This document shows, piece by piece, positions 1 to 8,692 of a DNA stretch of 64,000 nucleotides. How positions within the stretch are numbered: the first letter of the stretch is position 1; the number at the start of each line of letters is the position of its first letter. The notes beneath the pieces are model-generated. The model searched no databases and had not been told where the DNA came from. It was given only the letters and a program-made list of their open reading frames with translations. A program made the translations under genes and the position numbers. This stretch comes from Amarolinea sp964580725 (GTDB lineage: Bacteria; Chloroflexota; Anaerolineae; SSC4; Amarolineaceae): contig CAZOLV010000007.1 of the NCBI GenBank assembly GCA_964580725.1, positions 29,381 through 93,380 of the forward strand, in the 5' to 3' direction.

Positions 1-731
1 CGCGCCATGATCTCCACCGGCAGACAGCCTTCGAAGAAATGTTCGTCTTGCCACATCTCCTGCTCGAACGTGCGCAGGGCGATGGTTTGGGCGGCGGCCA
101 GTTCGGCGACGAAGGTTTCGTATTGCGCCCTGTCCAGCGGGCAGTTGATGTAGTCGCCATCGGCCGAGGCGCTGTTGCCGTAGCGCGCACCGCGGAAGGC
201 CAGATTGAGATCAATGGAATCGGCGGCGACGACGGGGCTGAGCGCATCGTAGAAGTACAGATACTCCTGGCCGATCCAGCGCGCCAGATCAGCAGCCAGC
301 GCATCACTGGTCAGCGGCCCGCTGGCCACAATGACCGGCCGATCGGCGGGGATGGCGGTCATTTCGGCGCGCACCACGCTGATGTTGGGATGGGCGCAGA
401 GGCGCGCCGTTACCAGATCGCTGAAGGCCTCACGGCCAACGGCCAGCGAGCCGCCCGCCGGCACCGCCGTTGCCCGTGCACATTCCAGGATCAGGGAGCC
501 AAGCCGGGTCAATTCCTCTTTCTGGATGCCTGGGGCGCGCTCCGGCAACGTCGAGCCAAGCGAGTTGGAACAAACCAGTTCAGCGAAGCGATCGCTGACA
601 TGCGCCGGCGTCTGGCGCACGGGGCGCATCTCATAGAGCGCCACGCGCACGCCGCGTTGCGCAGCCTGCCAGGCGGCTTCACTGCCCGCCAACCCGGCGC
701 CGATCACGATCAGTTCAGGTCTATCATTCAT
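1..731 (-). CDS. trmFO: TrmFO, folate-dependent tRNA (uracil-54-C5)-methyltransferase, partial
   Basis: This is the first 243 residues of TrmFO; the rest lies beyond the left edge. TrmFO uses FAD and methylene-tetrahydrofolate to make m5U54 (ribothymidine) in the tRNA T-loop, in the cytoplasm. I translated it by hand from the ATG at 729-731. The dinucleotide-binding motif IGAGLAGSEAA is at residues 10-20, followed by YEMRP and the family signature FAELVCSNSLG. A GSLAVGREAF stretch follows, then ASGPLTSDAL and YFYDALSP. It is divergent from the nucleoside phosphorylase gene, with about 180 bp between the two starts. Identification is firm; only the C-terminus is unseen. Confidence 0.95.
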   Translation of the reverse strand, partial: MNDRPELIVIGAGLAGSEAAWQAAQRGVRVALYEMRPVRQTPAHVSDRFAELVCSNSLGSTLPERAPGIQKEELTRLGSLILECARATAVPAGGSLAVGREAFSDLVTARLCAHPNISVVRAEMTAIPADRPVIVASGPLTSDALAADLARWIGQEYLYFYDALSPVVAADSIDLNLAFRGARYGNSASADGDYINCPLDRAQYETFVAELAAAQTIALRTFEQEMWQDEHFFEGCLPVEIMA

Positions 732-739
732 ACAGGCAT

Positions 740-768
740 TTTACCATTGCGACCCTTCGTGCTAAAAT
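740..768 (+). promoter_or_regulatory. Possible sigma70-type promoter for the nucleoside phosphorylase gene
   Basis: TTTACC (740-745) and TAAAAT (763-768) are separated by 17 bp, about 145 nt before the ATG at 915. The -35 match is weak. A small hairpin (AACGTC/GACGTT, 857-873) lies in the leader. Confidence 0.35.
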
Positions 769-914
769 TGCTCGCCGCTGTGCAAACGGGGCAGATCACG
801 ACCAACAACAACCGAGACGAAGGCACGAGCGCCGCCAGAGGCAACGCCGCGGAGCGAACGTCGCAGCGACGTTTGCCCGCCAGCGCCGCACGCCGATCAA
901 GATGAGAGGACACG

Positions 915-2228
915 ATGCGAGCAACCGATATCATTGTGCGTAAACGCGATGGCCATGAATTGACCAAAGAAGAACTACAGTTCTTCATCCAGGGCTATAC
1001 CCGCGGCGATATTCCCGATTATCAGGCAGCGGCCTGGGCCATGACGGTCTTCTGGCGCGGCATGACGCCGCGTGAAACGGCCTGGCTGACGCAAGCGATG
1101 GCCTTTTCTGGCCAAACCCTCGACATTCACGATGTCGCCCCGTTCGTCGTTGACAAACACTCGTCCGGCGGCGTAGGCGACAAGACCAGCCTGGTAGTGG
1201 GGCCGTTGGTGGCGTCCCTGGGCATTCCGGTGGGCAAGATGTCGGGTCGGGGCCTGGCCTTTTCGGGCGGCACGCTCGACAAATTGGAGTCCATCCCCGG
1301 CTGGCAGGCCGGGCTGAGTCTGGACGCGTTCAAGCGCCAACTGGCGACCATCGGCATGGTCATCGCCGGGCAAACGCATGATCTGGCGCCCGCCGATGGT
1401 CAGCTCTATGCATTGCGCGACGTCACCGGCACCGTCCCCTCGCTGCCGTTGATTGCCAGTTCGATCATGTCCAAAAAGATCGCCAGTGGCGCCGATGCCA
1501 TCGTGCTCGATGTCAAGACCGGCAGCGGGGCGTTCATGAAAACGACCGCCGAGGCCGAGGCGTTGGCGACGCTGATGGTGCAGATTGGCGTGGAGTTGGG
1601 CCGCCGCATGAGCGCCGTCATCAGCGACATGAACCAGCCGCTTGGCCGGGCGGTCGGCAACGCGTTGGAAGTCAAGGAGGCGATCGCAACGCTGCATGGC
1701 GCCGGCCCGGCCGATTTCACCGAATTGGCGCTGTCGGTGGCCGCCGAAATGGCGCGCCTGGCCGCCGAAGGCGCCGGACGGGATGCGGGCGCTGTGCGCA
1801 CGCGCCTGGAGGAGGCGCTGCACAACGGCGCCGCCTGGCGCAAGTTTCGAGATTTCGTGCAGGCGCAAGGCGGCGATCTAGCCTTCGTGGACGATCCTGG
1901 GCGCCTGCCGGCGGCAGCCCTGATGGCGCCTTGTCCGGCGCCGGTCGCCGGTTACATCGCGGCCATCGAAGCCGAAGAGGTCGGCATGACGGTGGTGGAT
2001 TTGGGCGGCGGCCGCGCCAGGAAGGGCGACGCCATTGATCCGGCGGTGGGATTGGTCTTCCAGGTGCGCCTGGGCGATCAGGTGACGGCCGGCCAGCCGC
2101 TGGCGACGATCCATGCGCAGACGCCCGCCGCCTTGCAGGCCGCGCAGGCGCGCCTGACCGCCGCCGTCAGCATCCAGCCGCAGCCGCATGCCGCCCCTCC
2201 GCTCATCCATCGCATCATTCGGGGCTAG
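915..2228 (+). CDS. pdp: Pyrimidine-nucleoside (thymidine) phosphorylase
   Basis: This cytoplasmic salvage enzyme cleaves thymidine/uridine with phosphate to the free base and (deoxy)ribose-1-phosphate. The 437-residue length is normal for the family. The N-terminal helical domain starts MRATDIIVRKRDG. The phosphate-binding signature KHSSGGVGDKTS is at residues 81-92, then KMSGRGLAFSGGTLDKLES and SLPLIASSIMSKK. The C-terminal PYNP domain has the VVDLGGGRARKGDAIDP stretch near residues 356-372. The gene begins after a GAGAGGA ribosome-binding site. The symbol deoA would also be used in some genomes; sequence alone does not decide between strict thymidine and broad pyrimidine specificity. Confidence 0.93.
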   Translation: MRATDIIVRKRDGHELTKEELQFFIQGYTRGDIPDYQAAAWAMTVFWRGMTPRETAWLTQAMAFSGQTLDIHDVAPFVVDKHSSGGVGDKTSLVVGPLVASLGIPVGKMSGRGLAFSGGTLDKLESIPGWQAGLSLDAFKRQLATIGMVIAGQTHDLAPADGQLYALRDVTGTVPSLPLIASSIMSKKIASGADAIVLDVKTGSGAFMKTTAEAEALATLMVQIGVELGRRMSAVISDMNQPLGRAVGNALEVKEAIATLHGAGPADFTELALSVAAEMARLAAEGAGRDAGAVRTRLEEALHNGAAWRKFRDFVQAQGGDLAFVDDPGRLPAAALMAPCPAPVAGYIAAIEAEEVGMTVVDLGGGRARKGDAIDPAVGLVFQVRLGDQVTAGQPLATIHAQTPAALQAAQARLTAAVSIQPQPHAAPPLIHRIIRG

Positions 2229-2252
2229 GTTTGCGAGCGTTGCGAGGATTGC

Positions 2253-3128
2253 ATGAGTCAACCGTTGGCTGACGAGGCCGCCCAGTTCTACGCCGATACG
2301 TATGATGCGGCGACGCCCGACTGGCCCGCTGAAATCGCTTTCTACCAGCAGTTGGCGGTCGAGGCGCTCGGCGCCGGCGGTGCGATTCTGGAACTTGGCT
2401 GCGGCACGGGGCGCGTCGCCATCCGCCTGGCGCAAAGCGGCGCATCGGTCGTGGGTCTCGATCTTTCCGCACAGATGATCGAGGCGGCCAGGCGCAAGAG
2501 CGCCGGCCTGGACAACATCCGCTGGCTGTGCGGCGACATGCGCCGTTTCCGGCTTGGGCAGCAGTTTGCCCTCATTCTCATCCCCGGTCACTCTTTCCAG
2601 CACTTGAACAGCGCCGGCGATCAAGTGGCCTGTTTGCGCTGCATCGAACGCCACCTGCTGCCGGGCGGCCGCCTGGTCGTTCATCTCGATCATCAGGATG
2701 TGCGCTGGTTGGGCGGCCTGCTGAACGGCCAGGGCGGGATGTTCCAGGCGGCTGAGCAATTCCGCCATCCGGCCACGGGTCATCTTGTCCAGGCGTTGCG
2801 CGCCTGGTCATACGAACCGGCCACGCAGACTGCCGTCAGCAAGACGATGTGGGAGGAGAGGGGCGAGGACGGCTCGCTGGTCAGGCGTTGGCAGTCAGCG
2901 CCGCGGCGGCTACACTGCCTGTTTCGCTTCGAGATGGAACATCTGCTGGCCAGGGCCGGCTTCGCCGTCGAAGCGGTCTACGGCGCCTTCTCATGCACAC
3001 CGCTGACAGACGCCAGCTCAGAGATGATCTGGCTGGCCCGCCGGCGCACCCGCGCCAGCTTAGCTTTGCCCGGCCGCCCCTGCGTCACACCTGCGCCAGA
3101 TCAGCGTCGAGCTGTTCCAGGTCAATGA
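2253..3128 (+). CDS. Class I SAM-dependent methyltransferase
   Basis: This is a small-molecule type methyltransferase of the Methyltransf_25/11 kind with unknown substrate. Motif I ELGCGTGR is at residues 47-54, followed by VVGLDLSAQMIEAARRK (acidic loop) and LCGDMRRF. A post-I stretch LLPGGRLVVHLDHQD follows. The gene begins 25 bp after the phosphorylase stop, with AGGA a few bases upstream of the ATG, so it may be co-transcribed. The last ~25 residues (Pro/Arg-rich) run into sequence that on the other strand is an ATPase remnant (3085-3274). The native C-terminus was therefore probably altered when that remnant arrived or decayed. Confidence 0.85.
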   Translation: MSQPLADEAAQFYADTYDAATPDWPAEIAFYQQLAVEALGAGGAILELGCGTGRVAIRLAQSGASVVGLDLSAQMIEAARRKSAGLDNIRWLCGDMRRFRLGQQFALILIPGHSFQHLNSAGDQVACLRCIERHLLPGGRLVVHLDHQDVRWLGGLLNGQGGMFQAAEQFRHPATGHLVQALRAWSYEPATQTAVSKTMWEERGEDGSLVRRWQSAPRRLHCLFRFEMEHLLARAGFAVEAVYGAFSCTPLTDASSEMIWLARRRTRASLALPGRPCVTPAPDQRRAVPGQ

Positions 3129-3274
3129 GGGTTGCGCCGGCGGTCGCGGCTTCGGCGCAAACAGCGTCGCTGAAACCGGGGCCGGCCGTAGACCAGCGCC
3201 ATCTGTGCGCCCGGCCGGTTGCGTAGGGCGTTCATTTCTTCGATTTCGCGTTGGCGGCCGACGAATTTGCCCAT
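3085..3274 (-). pseudogene. Remnant of a DUF234-type AAA ATPase, internally deleted
   Basis: Reading from the ATG at 3274 gives MGKFVGRQREIEEMNALR and then ALVYGR, the start of archaeal-type ATPases just before the P-loop. The sequence then jumps, with a frame change, to GPGFSDAV...ATLIDLEQLDADLAQV and a stop at 3085-3087. The jump lands on the typical C-terminal end of the same family (a GFS/T-D-A motif and a leucine-rich last strand). The P-loop and everything between are missing, so it cannot work. It sits between the methyltransferase end and miaB. The family assignment rests on short matches from memory. Confidence 0.6.
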
Positions 3275-3318
3275 GACTGCAACCTCGAATCATTCGATTT
3301 CCAGTATTCGGCCCCAGA

Positions 3319-4704
3319 TCACCGCACAAGAACACCCTGCATGGAGTAGGCGCTGGCCCAGGTAATGCGGACATGGGAGAGCTGGCCGCGCCAGCCGGCC
3401 TCATCTTCGAAGAACACCAGCTTGTTTTGCCGCGAGCGGCCGCGCCATTTGCCCTTGTGCTGATCTTCCACCAACACCTCGACCGTTTCGCCCAACAAAC
3501 GCCGATTCTTCTCGGCCTGAATGCGTTCCTGCAACTCCTCCAGGGCGTGCAAGCGGCGCATCTTCTCGGCGTCGGGCACATCGTCCAACAGACGCCGGGC
3601 GCTGACGGTGCCGGGGCGCGGGGAATAGCGCGCCAGGTGGGCCTTGTCCAGCTTCAGCTCCGCCAACAGATCGTAGGTGTCCTGGAACTGCGCATCGGTC
3701 TCGCCGGCAAAACCAACGATCACATCGGTATGAATAGCGGCCTGCGGCAGCCTGGCGCGAATGCGCCCGATCAGTTCACGATACTGGGCGGTGGTGTAAC
3801 CCCGTTTCATCCGCTCCAACACCTCGTCGTTGCCCGCCTGACAGGGCACCTCGATGTGCTCCATCACCTTTGGCAGGTCGCGCACCGCATCGAGAATGCG
3901 ATCACTGAGGTAGTTCGGGTGGCTGGTCAAGAAGCGAATGCGCTGCAGTCCCGCCACCTCATGTACAGCGTACAGCAGATCGGCCAGGTCTGGCGACGAT
4001 TGCGCAAGGGCGGGCGCATGGGCCGGCCCGCTCAGCCCATAACGATCAACGATCTGGCCAAGCAGCGTCACCTCGCGCACCCCCTGGGCCACCAGACCGC
4101 CCACCTCGGCGACGATTTCCGGGATCGGGCGGCTGCGTTCGATGCCGCGCCGGAAGGGGATAATGCAGAAGGTGCAGGCGTGTGAGCAGCCGTAGACGAT
4201 CGGCACATGCGCCGAAACCGGCGCTCCGCCATGCAGTGAAATGTGTTTGACGCTCTGCAGAGCGGGCCGCGCCTCCAGCTCCTCGTCCTGCAGAGAGTGC
4301 CGGCGCGCAAGCTGTCCCGCCTCGATGACGGCCAGTTCCTCGGCCAATAGACGGTTGCGCAGATGCTCAACCAGCGGTTGCGGATCGGATGGCGCCATCA
4401 GCACGTCCACGTGGGGAAAGCGTTTGAGCAGCTCCGGCGCCGGTTTGACGCCGACGAAACACCCCATCAGGGCCACGGTGGCGTCCGGCCGCCGTTGCTT
4501 CACCGGTTTCCACGACCAGAGCTTGCCCACAGCTTTCTCTTCGGCGCTTTCGCGCACCACGCAGGTGTTGAGAACCAGCACATCGGCCCCGCTCTCGTCG
4601 TCGGTCGGTTGAAAACCGAGACGGTCCAACTCGGCTGCAACATGACCGCTGTCGGCCACGTTCATCTGACAGCCGAACGTGTGAATATGATATGTTTTGA
4701 CCAT
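3319..4704 (-). CDS. miaB: MiaB, tRNA-2-methylthio-N6-dimethylallyladenosine synthase
   Basis: A radical-SAM methylthiotransferase that adds the 2-methylthio group to i6A37 of tRNAs reading UNN codons. It is complete at 461 residues. The N-terminal UPF0004 domain carries the three cluster cysteines Cys12 (HTFGCQMN), Cys48 (LNTCVVRE) and Cys82 (MGCFVG). The radical-SAM motif CSHACTFC gives Cys173, Cys177 and Cys180. A TRAM domain closes the protein, around residues 395-460. The start is supported by GGGAGGAATGC just upstream of ATG 4704. It is divergent from the intramembrane protease gene. Length and motifs fit MiaB better than MtaB or RimO. Confidence 0.94.
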   Translation of the reverse strand: MVKTYHIHTFGCQMNVADSGHVAAELDRLGFQPTDDESGADVLVLNTCVVRESAEEKAVGKLWSWKPVKQRRPDATVALMGCFVGVKPAPELLKRFPHVDVLMAPSDPQPLVEHLRNRLLAEELAVIEAGQLARRHSLQDEELEARPALQSVKHISLHGGAPVSAHVPIVYGCSHACTFCIIPFRRGIERSRPIPEIVAEVGGLVAQGVREVTLLGQIVDRYGLSGPAHAPALAQSSPDLADLLYAVHEVAGLQRIRFLTSHPNYLSDRILDAVRDLPKVMEHIEVPCQAGNDEVLERMKRGYTTAQYRELIGRIRARLPQAAIHTDVIVGFAGETDAQFQDTYDLLAELKLDKAHLARYSPRPGTVSARRLLDDVPDAEKMRRLHALEELQERIQAEKNRRLLGETVEVLVEDQHKGKWRGRSRQNKLVFFEDEAGWRGQLSHVRITWASAYSMQGVLVR

Positions 4705-4776
4705 GCATTCCTCCCATGGCGGCCGGTGTACAACCGGGCAGGGATATCGGCGACTCGACCCGTCGCCAGGCTGCAG

Positions 4777-4804
4777 ATTGTACCAGCCCGAACGCGATTG
4801 TCAA
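4777..4804 (-). promoter_or_regulatory. Promoter of miaB
   Basis: On the minus strand TTGACA (4799-4804) and TACAAT (4777-4782) are separated by 16 bp, about 70 nt before the miaB start. It is divergent from the promoter at 4850-4877. Confidence 0.6.
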
Positions 4805-4849
4805 AACGGGTCGCCGGGTGACAATTGGCCTGTCGCGACAGTCCAATAG

Positions 4850-4877
4850 TTGACGTGAGGTGAGAAGACGGTAAAAT
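4850..4877 (+). promoter_or_regulatory. Promoter of the site-2-type protease gene
   Basis: TTGACG (4850-4855) and TAAAAT (4872-4877) have a 16-bp spacer. The preferred ATG at 4902 lies about 20 nt after the -10 element. Confidence 0.55.
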
Positions 4878-4901
4878 CGAAATGTGATGGGAGGTTTGGC
4901 G

Positions 4902-6041
4902 ATGAATTGGTCTTTTCGGATTGCGCAGGTTTTTGGAATTGACATCAAGGTTCATGTCACGTTCTTTTTGATCTTGATTTTGGGCGCGGTGCAGTGGGGC
5001 GGGCCGGCGGGATTGCCGGGGGCGGTGTTTGGCGTGCTGCTGATGCTACTGCTCTTCACCTGCGTCACCCTGCACGAGCTTGGACACAGCGTGGTAGCGC
5101 TGCGCTACGGCATCCCCGTGCGCGAGATCATCTTGCTGCCGTTGGGCGGCGTGGCCTTGATCGGGCGCAACCCGGAAAAGCCTCTGCACGAGCTGCTGAT
5201 CGCCATTGCCGGGCCGCTGGTCAATGTGGCGATTGCACTCATCCTGCTGCTGGTCACCGGTCTGGCCGTCGGCCTGCAAGTGCTGGACGGGCGCGGCCTG
5301 CTCGATGGCTTGCAGATGACGCCGTCGCTCTCCACGCTCCTCGTCTGGCTGATTGCGGCCAACGTCAGTCTGGTGCTCTTCAACCTGATTCCGGCCTTTC
5401 CGTTGGACGGCGGCCGCGTCTTGCGTGCGTTCCTTGCCATGCGGCTTGGCTACCCACGGGCGACAGCCATCGCCTCCTCGATCGGACAACTGGCGGCCAT
5501 CGCCCTGGGCGTCATTGGGCTGCTGAGCGGCAACCTGATCCTGGCGCTGATCGCCGTCTTCATCTTCACCGGCGCCGGCCAGGAAAATTCGGAAGCGAAG
5601 GCGCGCACAGTGCTCGACACGCTCAAAGTGGAAGACGCCTACAACCGCCATGCGCTCTCGCTGGCCATTGGCGATCGCATGAGCAAGGTGGTGGGCCATA
5701 TCCTGACGAGCTACCAGCCCGACTTTGCCGTCATGCAGGGCGACCGGCTGTTGGGCATCGTCACGCGTGACGATGTGCTGCGGGCGCTGAACAGCGAAAG
5801 CGGCGACCTGTACGTCACGCAGATCATGCAGCGCGAGGTTGTGCGCGTCGCCGCCGGGCAATCGCTGCAAGAGGTGCGCGGCGTCATGGGCGAAAAGGGC
5901 GCACGCACCGTGGCCGTGTACGACAATGATCGTTTTCTGGGTCTGGTGAGTCTCGAAGATATCGCCGAGGCGTTCACCGTGCTCAGCTTCATGCAGCGGT
6001 CGCAACAGCGCGCCGGCGAGGCCGCACAGCCAGCCGCCTGA
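4902..6041 (+). CDS. M50 site-2-type intramembrane zinc protease with two CBS domains
   Basis: A polytopic membrane protease of the S2P/SpoIVFB group. The first metal motif HELGH is at residues 58-62 inside a transmembrane segment. The second motif NLIPAFPLDGG is at 161-171, where the Asp is the third zinc ligand. Two CBS domains follow (about 245-370), the usual nucleotide-sensing tail of the M50B/CBS subfamily. I prefer ATG 4902 because GGGAGG at 4889-4894 is correctly spaced. In-frame GTG 4884 and ATG 4887 would place the start on top of that site and add only six residues. The substrate is unknown. It may cleave an anti-sigma factor or other membrane regulator, but none is next to it. Confidence 0.9.
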   Translation: MNWSFRIAQVFGIDIKVHVTFFLILILGAVQWGGPAGLPGAVFGVLLMLLLFTCVTLHELGHSVVALRYGIPVREIILLPLGGVALIGRNPEKPLHELLIAIAGPLVNVAIALILLLVTGLAVGLQVLDGRGLLDGLQMTPSLSTLLVWLIAANVSLVLFNLIPAFPLDGGRVLRAFLAMRLGYPRATAIASSIGQLAAIALGVIGLLSGNLILALIAVFIFTGAGQENSEAKARTVLDTLKVEDAYNRHALSLAIGDRMSKVVGHILTSYQPDFAVMQGDRLLGIVTRDDVLRALNSESGDLYVTQIMQREVVRVAAGQSLQEVRGVMGEKGARTVAVYDNDRFLGLVSLEDIAEAFTVLSFMQRSQQRAGEAAQPAA

Positions 6042-6087
6042 AAGCGGGCAAGCCGGCGCGCCTGCACGCAGAAATTGCCGGAGGGCC

Positions 6088-8688
6088 ATGAGTTCAACCA
6101 CGTCCGACCCACTGGAACAGCCCGCCGTCGAAAATGACAACGACGGCGGGTTTGTGCGCGCCCTGGAACTGCTCAACGACCTGCGTGAACGGCGCTCGAC
6201 GCCGGAGGAGAGCCTGCACCTGCTGCGCCTGGCGACGGCGGCCGCGGCTGCGGCGCTCAGCCCGTCCGGCGAACGCGCCGAACTGGCGGCGGAGGTGCGC
6301 AACGTCGTGCACGCAGCGCGCGCCGATCAGTTGATCACGCTGGCGCGCTCGCTCTTCAAACAGGCCAACCCGCGCGCCTGGCGCGGCGTCATCCTCCTGG
6401 CCGATGCGCTGGCCTTGCGGGCGCGTGACATGCGCCTGCCCAGCGCCATTGCGGAAGCGCCGGCGCGGCGCGAACAGGCGATTGGCTTTGCCCTCTCGCA
6501 GGCGCAGCGGGCCTTGCGCCAGCGCCGCTTCCAGCGTGTGCTCAACATCCTGCGCGACCTGCTGGCGCTGGCGCCCGACAATGCAGAGGCGCAGGCGCTG
6601 CTCGACACCCTGGCGCAGGCCGTGGAGCAAGAGCAACAGCCGTCGGCGCGGCGGCCAGGCGCGACGGCGCCGCCGTTCGACATCGAGGCGGAGCAGGCGC
6701 TGGCAACGCCACCCCTCCCCATTTGGGACGAAGTGGAACTGCCGAGCGAACCGGCGCCACCGGCGGCGCGACCGCTGCGCGAGGTTGACCTGGCGCAGGT
6801 GCTGGGGCCGGACGGCCCCGTGGCGCGCTTCTTGGGCGACCGCTATCACTTTCGCACGGGGCAACTGCACATGGCGCAGGCCGTGCTGGACGCCATGCGC
6901 AGCCATCGTCATGCGCTGATCGAAGCGGGCACCGGATCGGGTAAATCGTTCGCCTATCTGGCGCCGGCCATTTGGGCGGGTCAGCGGGTGTTGGTGGCCA
7001 CGGCTAACAAGCTTCTGCAGGATCAACTCTGGCTGAAGGATATTCCGGCGTTGCAGCAGGTGGCCCCGCGGCCATTTCGCGCCGCGCTGCTCAAGGGGCG
7101 CAGCAACTATATCTGCAACCGCCGGCTCGATCAGATGGCCAAACGCCCGACCGATGAGCAGGTGCGGGCCGGGTTCACAGCGCAGCGTTTTCTGACATGG
7201 GTGCGCGATGAGGTCGGCGAACTCGATGCGCTCGACGTGCCAGAACGGCTGCGCCCGCACCTGGTTGTCGAAAACCACGAGTGCCTGGGCAGCCGCTGCC
7301 CGCTGATCAGGCACTGCTTCTACGAGCGCGCCAAACGGCGCATGGACGCGGCCGATGTGGCGGTGGTCAATCATTCGCTGCTGGCGCTGAACCTCAACAG
7401 CGAAGCGCCCTTCTACGACCTGCCGCCAGTGCTGGTGGTGGACGAGGCGCACGAACTGGCCAGTTACACGGCCGCGGCGCTGCAGATGACGCTGACCTAC
7501 GGCAAGGTGCAGAGCATCATCAACTCGAACCATCTGAACTACTACCTGCCGCCGGCGCTGCTCGGACAGCTACAGCAGGACAACAACGCCTTCTTCCGCC
7601 AGATGACCGCGGCCGCGCCGCGCGATGCCTTCGGCAGTTGGGAATTGCGCGAGACGGGGCCGGAGCTGGAACAACTGGCGCTGCACATGCAGCAGGCGGT
7701 GCAGGCCATGCAGCGCGTCAAGTCACCCTATGCCAGCGAGGAGGCCAACGCCGAGTTTGCCCGTTTCATCGAACACATGGCCCTGTCGCAGTTCGAGGTG
7801 CAGATGCTGGCAGCGGAGACGCCGGCGGGTCGGGTGCGTTTCGTGGAGCGGAGCGGCGACGGCGATGTGCGCAGCCTGACCGTCGTGCAGCGTCCGTTGG
7901 ACGTGAGCGATTTCCTGGCCGAAAGCCTGTTCGAGAAGGTCAAGACTGTCATCTGCACCTCGGCCACCCTGCGCACCAGCGACGGCTACGAGTTTTTCCG
8001 CCGCCAGGTGGGCGCTCCCGCCGAATGCATCACGCTCGATGTGCCCAGTCCCTTCGACTACGCCAACCAGGTGTTGATCTACATCGCGCACCACTTGACG
8101 CCGCCCGACCGCAACGGCAACGAGGAGGAGTATCAACTGGAACTGGCGCGTGAGGTCTACCGGCTGGCAACCTACAGCGGCGGGCGGGCCTTGATCCTCT
8201 GCACATCGCTGGCCCGAATGCGTTTCCTGCACGAAACGCTCAGTCCGCACCTGAAATTTCCGCTGTTCAAACAGGGAGATGCCCCGCGCGCCGAGTTGAT
8301 TCGCCAGTTTCAGGCGGCGGGCAATGCTGTGCTCTTCGCCACACGTTCGTTTTGGCAAGGGGTGGACATTCCGGGCGCTGCGCTCAGCCTGGTGGTCATT
8401 GACCGTCTGCCCTTCCCGGTGCCGTCCGACCCGATCGTGGCCGGGCGTGACCGCGCCATTCGCGCCAACGGCGGCGAGCCGTTCTACCAACTGATGCTGC
8501 CCGAAGCCACGCTGGCGCTCAAACAGGGCGTCGGCCGGCTGATGCGCGCCGAGAGCGACCGCGGCGTGATCGCCCTGCTCGACTCGCGCCTGTTGCACAA
8601 GTCGTATGGCGCATCGATCCTCGCCGCCCTGCCCCCCGGTCGCCTGACCAACAACCGGCTCGACGTCAAGGCGTTCTTTCACGGCTGA
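6088..8688 (+). CDS. DinG/XPD-family ATP-dependent DNA helicase with N-terminal extension
   Basis: A superfamily 2 helicase, predicted 5'-3', for unwinding damaged or R-loop DNA. Walker A AGTGSGKS is at 280-287 and the DEAH box at 452-455. Four cysteines at 343, 399, 404 and 410 fit the iron-sulfur cluster of the family. Motifs V/VI appear as ATRSFWQGVDIPG and KQGVGRLMRAESDRG near the end. The first ~235 residues are an Ala/Arg/Leu-rich, apparently helical extension with a Pro-rich linker at 183-230. It resembles none of the exonuclease domains found in Gram-positive DinG. GGAGGGCC sits directly before the ATG. Confidence 0.9.
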   Translation: MSSTTSDPLEQPAVENDNDGGFVRALELLNDLRERRSTPEESLHLLRLATAAAAAALSPSGERAELAAEVRNVVHAARADQLITLARSLFKQANPRAWRGVILLADALALRARDMRLPSAIAEAPARREQAIGFALSQAQRALRQRRFQRVLNILRDLLALAPDNAEAQALLDTLAQAVEQEQQPSARRPGATAPPFDIEAEQALATPPLPIWDEVELPSEPAPPAARPLREVDLAQVLGPDGPVARFLGDRYHFRTGQLHMAQAVLDAMRSHRHALIEAGTGSGKSFAYLAPAIWAGQRVLVATANKLLQDQLWLKDIPALQQVAPRPFRAALLKGRSNYICNRRLDQMAKRPTDEQVRAGFTAQRFLTWVRDEVGELDALDVPERLRPHLVVENHECLGSRCPLIRHCFYERAKRRMDAADVAVVNHSLLALNLNSEAPFYDLPPVLVVDEAHELASYTAAALQMTLTYGKVQSIINSNHLNYYLPPALLGQLQQDNNAFFRQMTAAAPRDAFGSWELRETGPELEQLALHMQQAVQAMQRVKSPYASEEANAEFARFIEHMALSQFEVQMLAAETPAGRVRFVERSGDGDVRSLTVVQRPLDVSDFLAESLFEKVKTVICTSATLRTSDGYEFFRRQVGAPAECITLDVPSPFDYANQVLIYIAHHLTPPDRNGNEEEYQLELAREVYRLATYSGGRALILCTSLARMRFLHETLSPHLKFPLFKQGDAPRAELIRQFQAAGNAVLFATRSFWQGVDIPGAALSLVVIDRLPFPVPSDPIVAGRDRAIRANGGEPFYQLMLPEATLALKQGVGRLMRAESDRGVIALLDSRLLHKSYGASILAALPPGRLTNNRLDVKAFFHG

Positions 8689-8692
8689 GCGT

